Part shown: positions 62,544-64,000 of the stretch, piece after piece
How positions within the stretch are numbered: the first letter of the stretch is position 1
How the letters are laid out: each line of letters opens with the position of its first letter
Position numbers and translations under genes: made by a program
Notes under the pieces: generated by a model
What the model saw: only the letters and a program-made list of their open reading frames with translations
What the model was told of the DNA's origin: nothing
Databases searched by the model: none
NCBI RefSeq assembly: GCF_020171805.1
Contig: NZ_JAIVAF010000001.1
Span: forward strand, 868,001-932,000
Direction: 5' to 3'
DNA from: Guptibacillus algicola
GTDB taxonomy: Bacteria; Bacillota; Bacilli; Bacillales; Guptibacillaceae
DNA: 64,000 nt

Positions 62544-63863
62544 TTAAAAGATCATGATCGCAATCCATCCGAATAGGATGAGCGGAATATTGTAGTGTAG
62601 GAATGTTGGAACAACAGTGTCCCAAATGTGATTGTGCTGACCATCCGCATTTAACCCGGCGGTTGGACCAAGGGTACTATCAGATGCAGGTGACCCAGCA
62701 TCTCCTAGAGCAGCAGCTGTTCCTACGAGAGCAATCGTCGCCATGTCACTGAATCCTAGTTCCAACGCAAGCGGCACATAAATCGCTGCAATGATTGGAA
62801 TTGTGGAAAATGATGAACCGATCCCCATCGTGATAAATAGTCCGACGATCAGCATCAATAGCGCTGCCAGTGCTTTGTTATCGCCAATCATGCCAGACAC
62901 TTGATTTACGAGTTGTTCAACTTCACCTGATTGTCTTAGCACTTCTGCAAATCCATTAGCAGCTAACATGACGAATCCGATGAATGCCATCATCTTCATT
63001 CCATCAGTTAGAACTTCTTCTGATTCTTTCAATCGGATGCTACCCGTAATATATAGAACGATGATACCAGCTAGAGCACCTAGAATCATTGATTCAGTTG
63101 GTAGCTGCACCGCAAGTGTTACTACAACAGATAGTAATGCAAAGAAAATCGAACGTTTTGAATACGTGCGTTCTTTCTCTGGTTCTTGAGAAATCGAGAG
63201 CTGTTTATATGTTCTAGATTTTCTATACGTGATGAATACGGCAATGAATAGCCCTACAACAAGTCCAGCGGTCGGCAGTAACATAGCAGTTGGAATCGAA
63301 GAAAGCTCGATCTCCATCCCGCTGTCAGCCATATTGGATTGAAGAATTCCGTGGAAAATCTTCCCGAACCCAGCTGGCAATAAAATATATGGTGCAGTCA
63401 AACCAAATGTTAGAACAGATGCGACTGCTCTTCTGTCTACCCCTAATTCATTAAGAACCTGTAAGATCGGCGGAATAAGAATCGGAATAAATGCGATATG
63501 CACGGGAACAAGGTTCTGAGAGAAACAAGAAATCAATAAGATAATGAACAAGATAAGTACTTTTGCAAGTCCCTTCTTTCGATCTCCACCTTGTCGGTTT
63601 ACAACTTTTAATGCTTTATCTACCATTAGTTCTGGTAATCCAGTTCGTGATAATCCTACTGCAAAGCTTCCTAGTAATGCATAGCTCAAGGCAACTGTTG
63701 CTCCTCCTCCAAGACCAGAGGTGAATGCGGTAACTGTGTCATCTAGTGACATGCCACCCAACAGGCCACCTGCTATTGCACCGATAACAAGAGCGACAAC
63801 TACATGTATTCGAAAAAGGCTAAGCCCTAGCATGATGAGTACGGCTATAATAACAGCGTTCAT
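62544..63863 (-). CDS. yuiF: Na+/H+ antiporter family protein (NhaC-like, YuiF)
   Basis: 439 residues, about 12 helices. 'GLGGGATVALSYALLGSFAVGLSRTGLPEL', 'CFSQNLVPVHIAFIPILIPP' and 'GTAAALGDAGSPASDSTLGPTAGLN' are typical of the YuiF/NhaC superfamily. AAAGG lies 11 bases before the ATG. Neighbour of yuiH as in B. subtilis. Confidence 0.9.
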   Translation of the reverse strand: MNAVIIAVLIMLGLSLFRIHVVVALVIGAIAGGLLGGMSLDDTVTAFTSGLGGGATVALSYALLGSFAVGLSRTGLPELMVDKALKVVNRQGGDRKKGLAKVLILFIILLISCFSQNLVPVHIAFIPILIPPILQVLNELGVDRRAVASVLTFGLTAPYILLPAGFGKIFHGILQSNMADSGMEIELSSIPTAMLLPTAGLVVGLFIAVFITYRKSRTYKQLSISQEPEKERTYSKRSIFFALLSVVVTLAVQLPTESMILGALAGIIVLYITGSIRLKESEEVLTDGMKMMAFIGFVMLAANGFAEVLRQSGEVEQLVNQVSGMIGDNKALAALLMLIVGLFITMGIGSSFSTIPIIAAIYVPLALELGFSDMATIALVGTAAALGDAGSPASDSTLGPTAGLNADGQHNHIWDTVVPTFLHYNIPLILFGWIAIMIF

Positions 63864-63939
63864 TTTAGTAACAACCTTTCATGACGTTTTGCTTTAGTTT
63901 GGTAAATCACTAATAAGTTAACACGAAAGAGAAAACGTG

Positions 63940-64000
63940 TCAAACCTCATCTTCCGGTTCGATGATTAAGTCTGGCAATGTCGGGAGATGCCCTATATTG
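63940..64000 (-). CDS. Possible C-terminal end of a gene entering from the right
   Basis: The frame ending in TGA at 63940 reads IGHLPTLPDLIIEPEDEV, a plausible acidic C terminus, and is open to the window edge. Only 20 codons, so weak. Confidence 0.3.
   Translation of the reverse strand, partial: NIGHLPTLPDLIIEPEDEV

Noticed and set aside
1-64000. CRISPR array or rRNA operon
   Set aside because: No regularly spaced repeats with unique spacers and no rRNA sequence were seen in the window.

Overview
The window is a chromosomal stretch of a spore-forming-type Bacillaceae bacterium, probably a salt-adapted or marine Bacillus relative. Evidence: AGGAGG-type ribosome binding sites, frequent TTG/GTG starts, AT-rich DNA, glycine-betaine genes with a GbsR repressor, LtaS, and two blocks whose order recalls Bacillus subtilis: yugO-yugN-pgi-yugJ-yuzA-yugI-yugF (35.6-44.9 kb) and yuiH-yuiF (61.9-63.9 kb). 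The species cannot be fixed from sequence alone.

Layout. 0-3.8 kb: a partial beta-lactamase-like protein, a Crp/Fnr regulator between two small DMT-type membrane proteins, and two small membrane proteins. 4.0-11.1 kb: an osmoprotection module with BetA, BetB, GbsR, a TetR regulator and a sodium symporter strongly resembling animal high-affinity choline transporters. 11.2-15.7 kb: small proteins and LtaS. 16.0-35.0 kb: a 19-kb integrative element in a tRNA-Ala(GGC) gene. 35.2-45.2 kb: yug-like core genes interrupted by a damaged IS3-family element that sits inside the terminator of pgi. 45.7-47.1 kb: modAB. 47.4-58.6 kb: a leftward operon that reads as complete sulfoquinovose degradation (sulfo-EMP type). 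58.9-64 kb: membrane, cell-wall and redox genes.

The tRNA-Ala element is bounded by a 56-bp repeat of the tRNA 3' half. It encodes a rolling-circle (HUH) Rep, a second Rep-like protein that seems to have lost its catalytic residues, two excisionase-like HTH proteins and a tyrosine integrase with an in-frame stop. Its cargo looks like defence: a Cap4-like nuclease/STAND-ATPase/helical-repeat protein (Avs-like), an RNase H-like plus GIY-YIG-like gene pair, and a tightly coupled four-gene operon joining a UvrD-like helicase, an AddB/Cas4-like iron-sulfur nuclease, and type III Mod and Res. The two most promising undescribed systems are that four-gene operon and the RNase H/GIY-YIG pair next to the STAND protein.

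The sulfoquinovose operon runs DUF4867 protein, SSS transporter, GH31 sulfoquinovosidase (all YihQ signature residues present with a constant +1 offset), FucI-like isomerase, PFK-like kinase, GntR/UTRA regulator, class II aldolase and aldehyde dehydrogenase. This would split sulfofructose-1-phosphate into DHAP and sulfolactaldehyde and oxidise the latter to sulfolactate. A cre-like site overlaps the promoter and a palindrome lies just downstream.

Limits: everything was read by eye. Residue positions, promoters and operators are visual matches, and family names come from motif recognition rather than searches.
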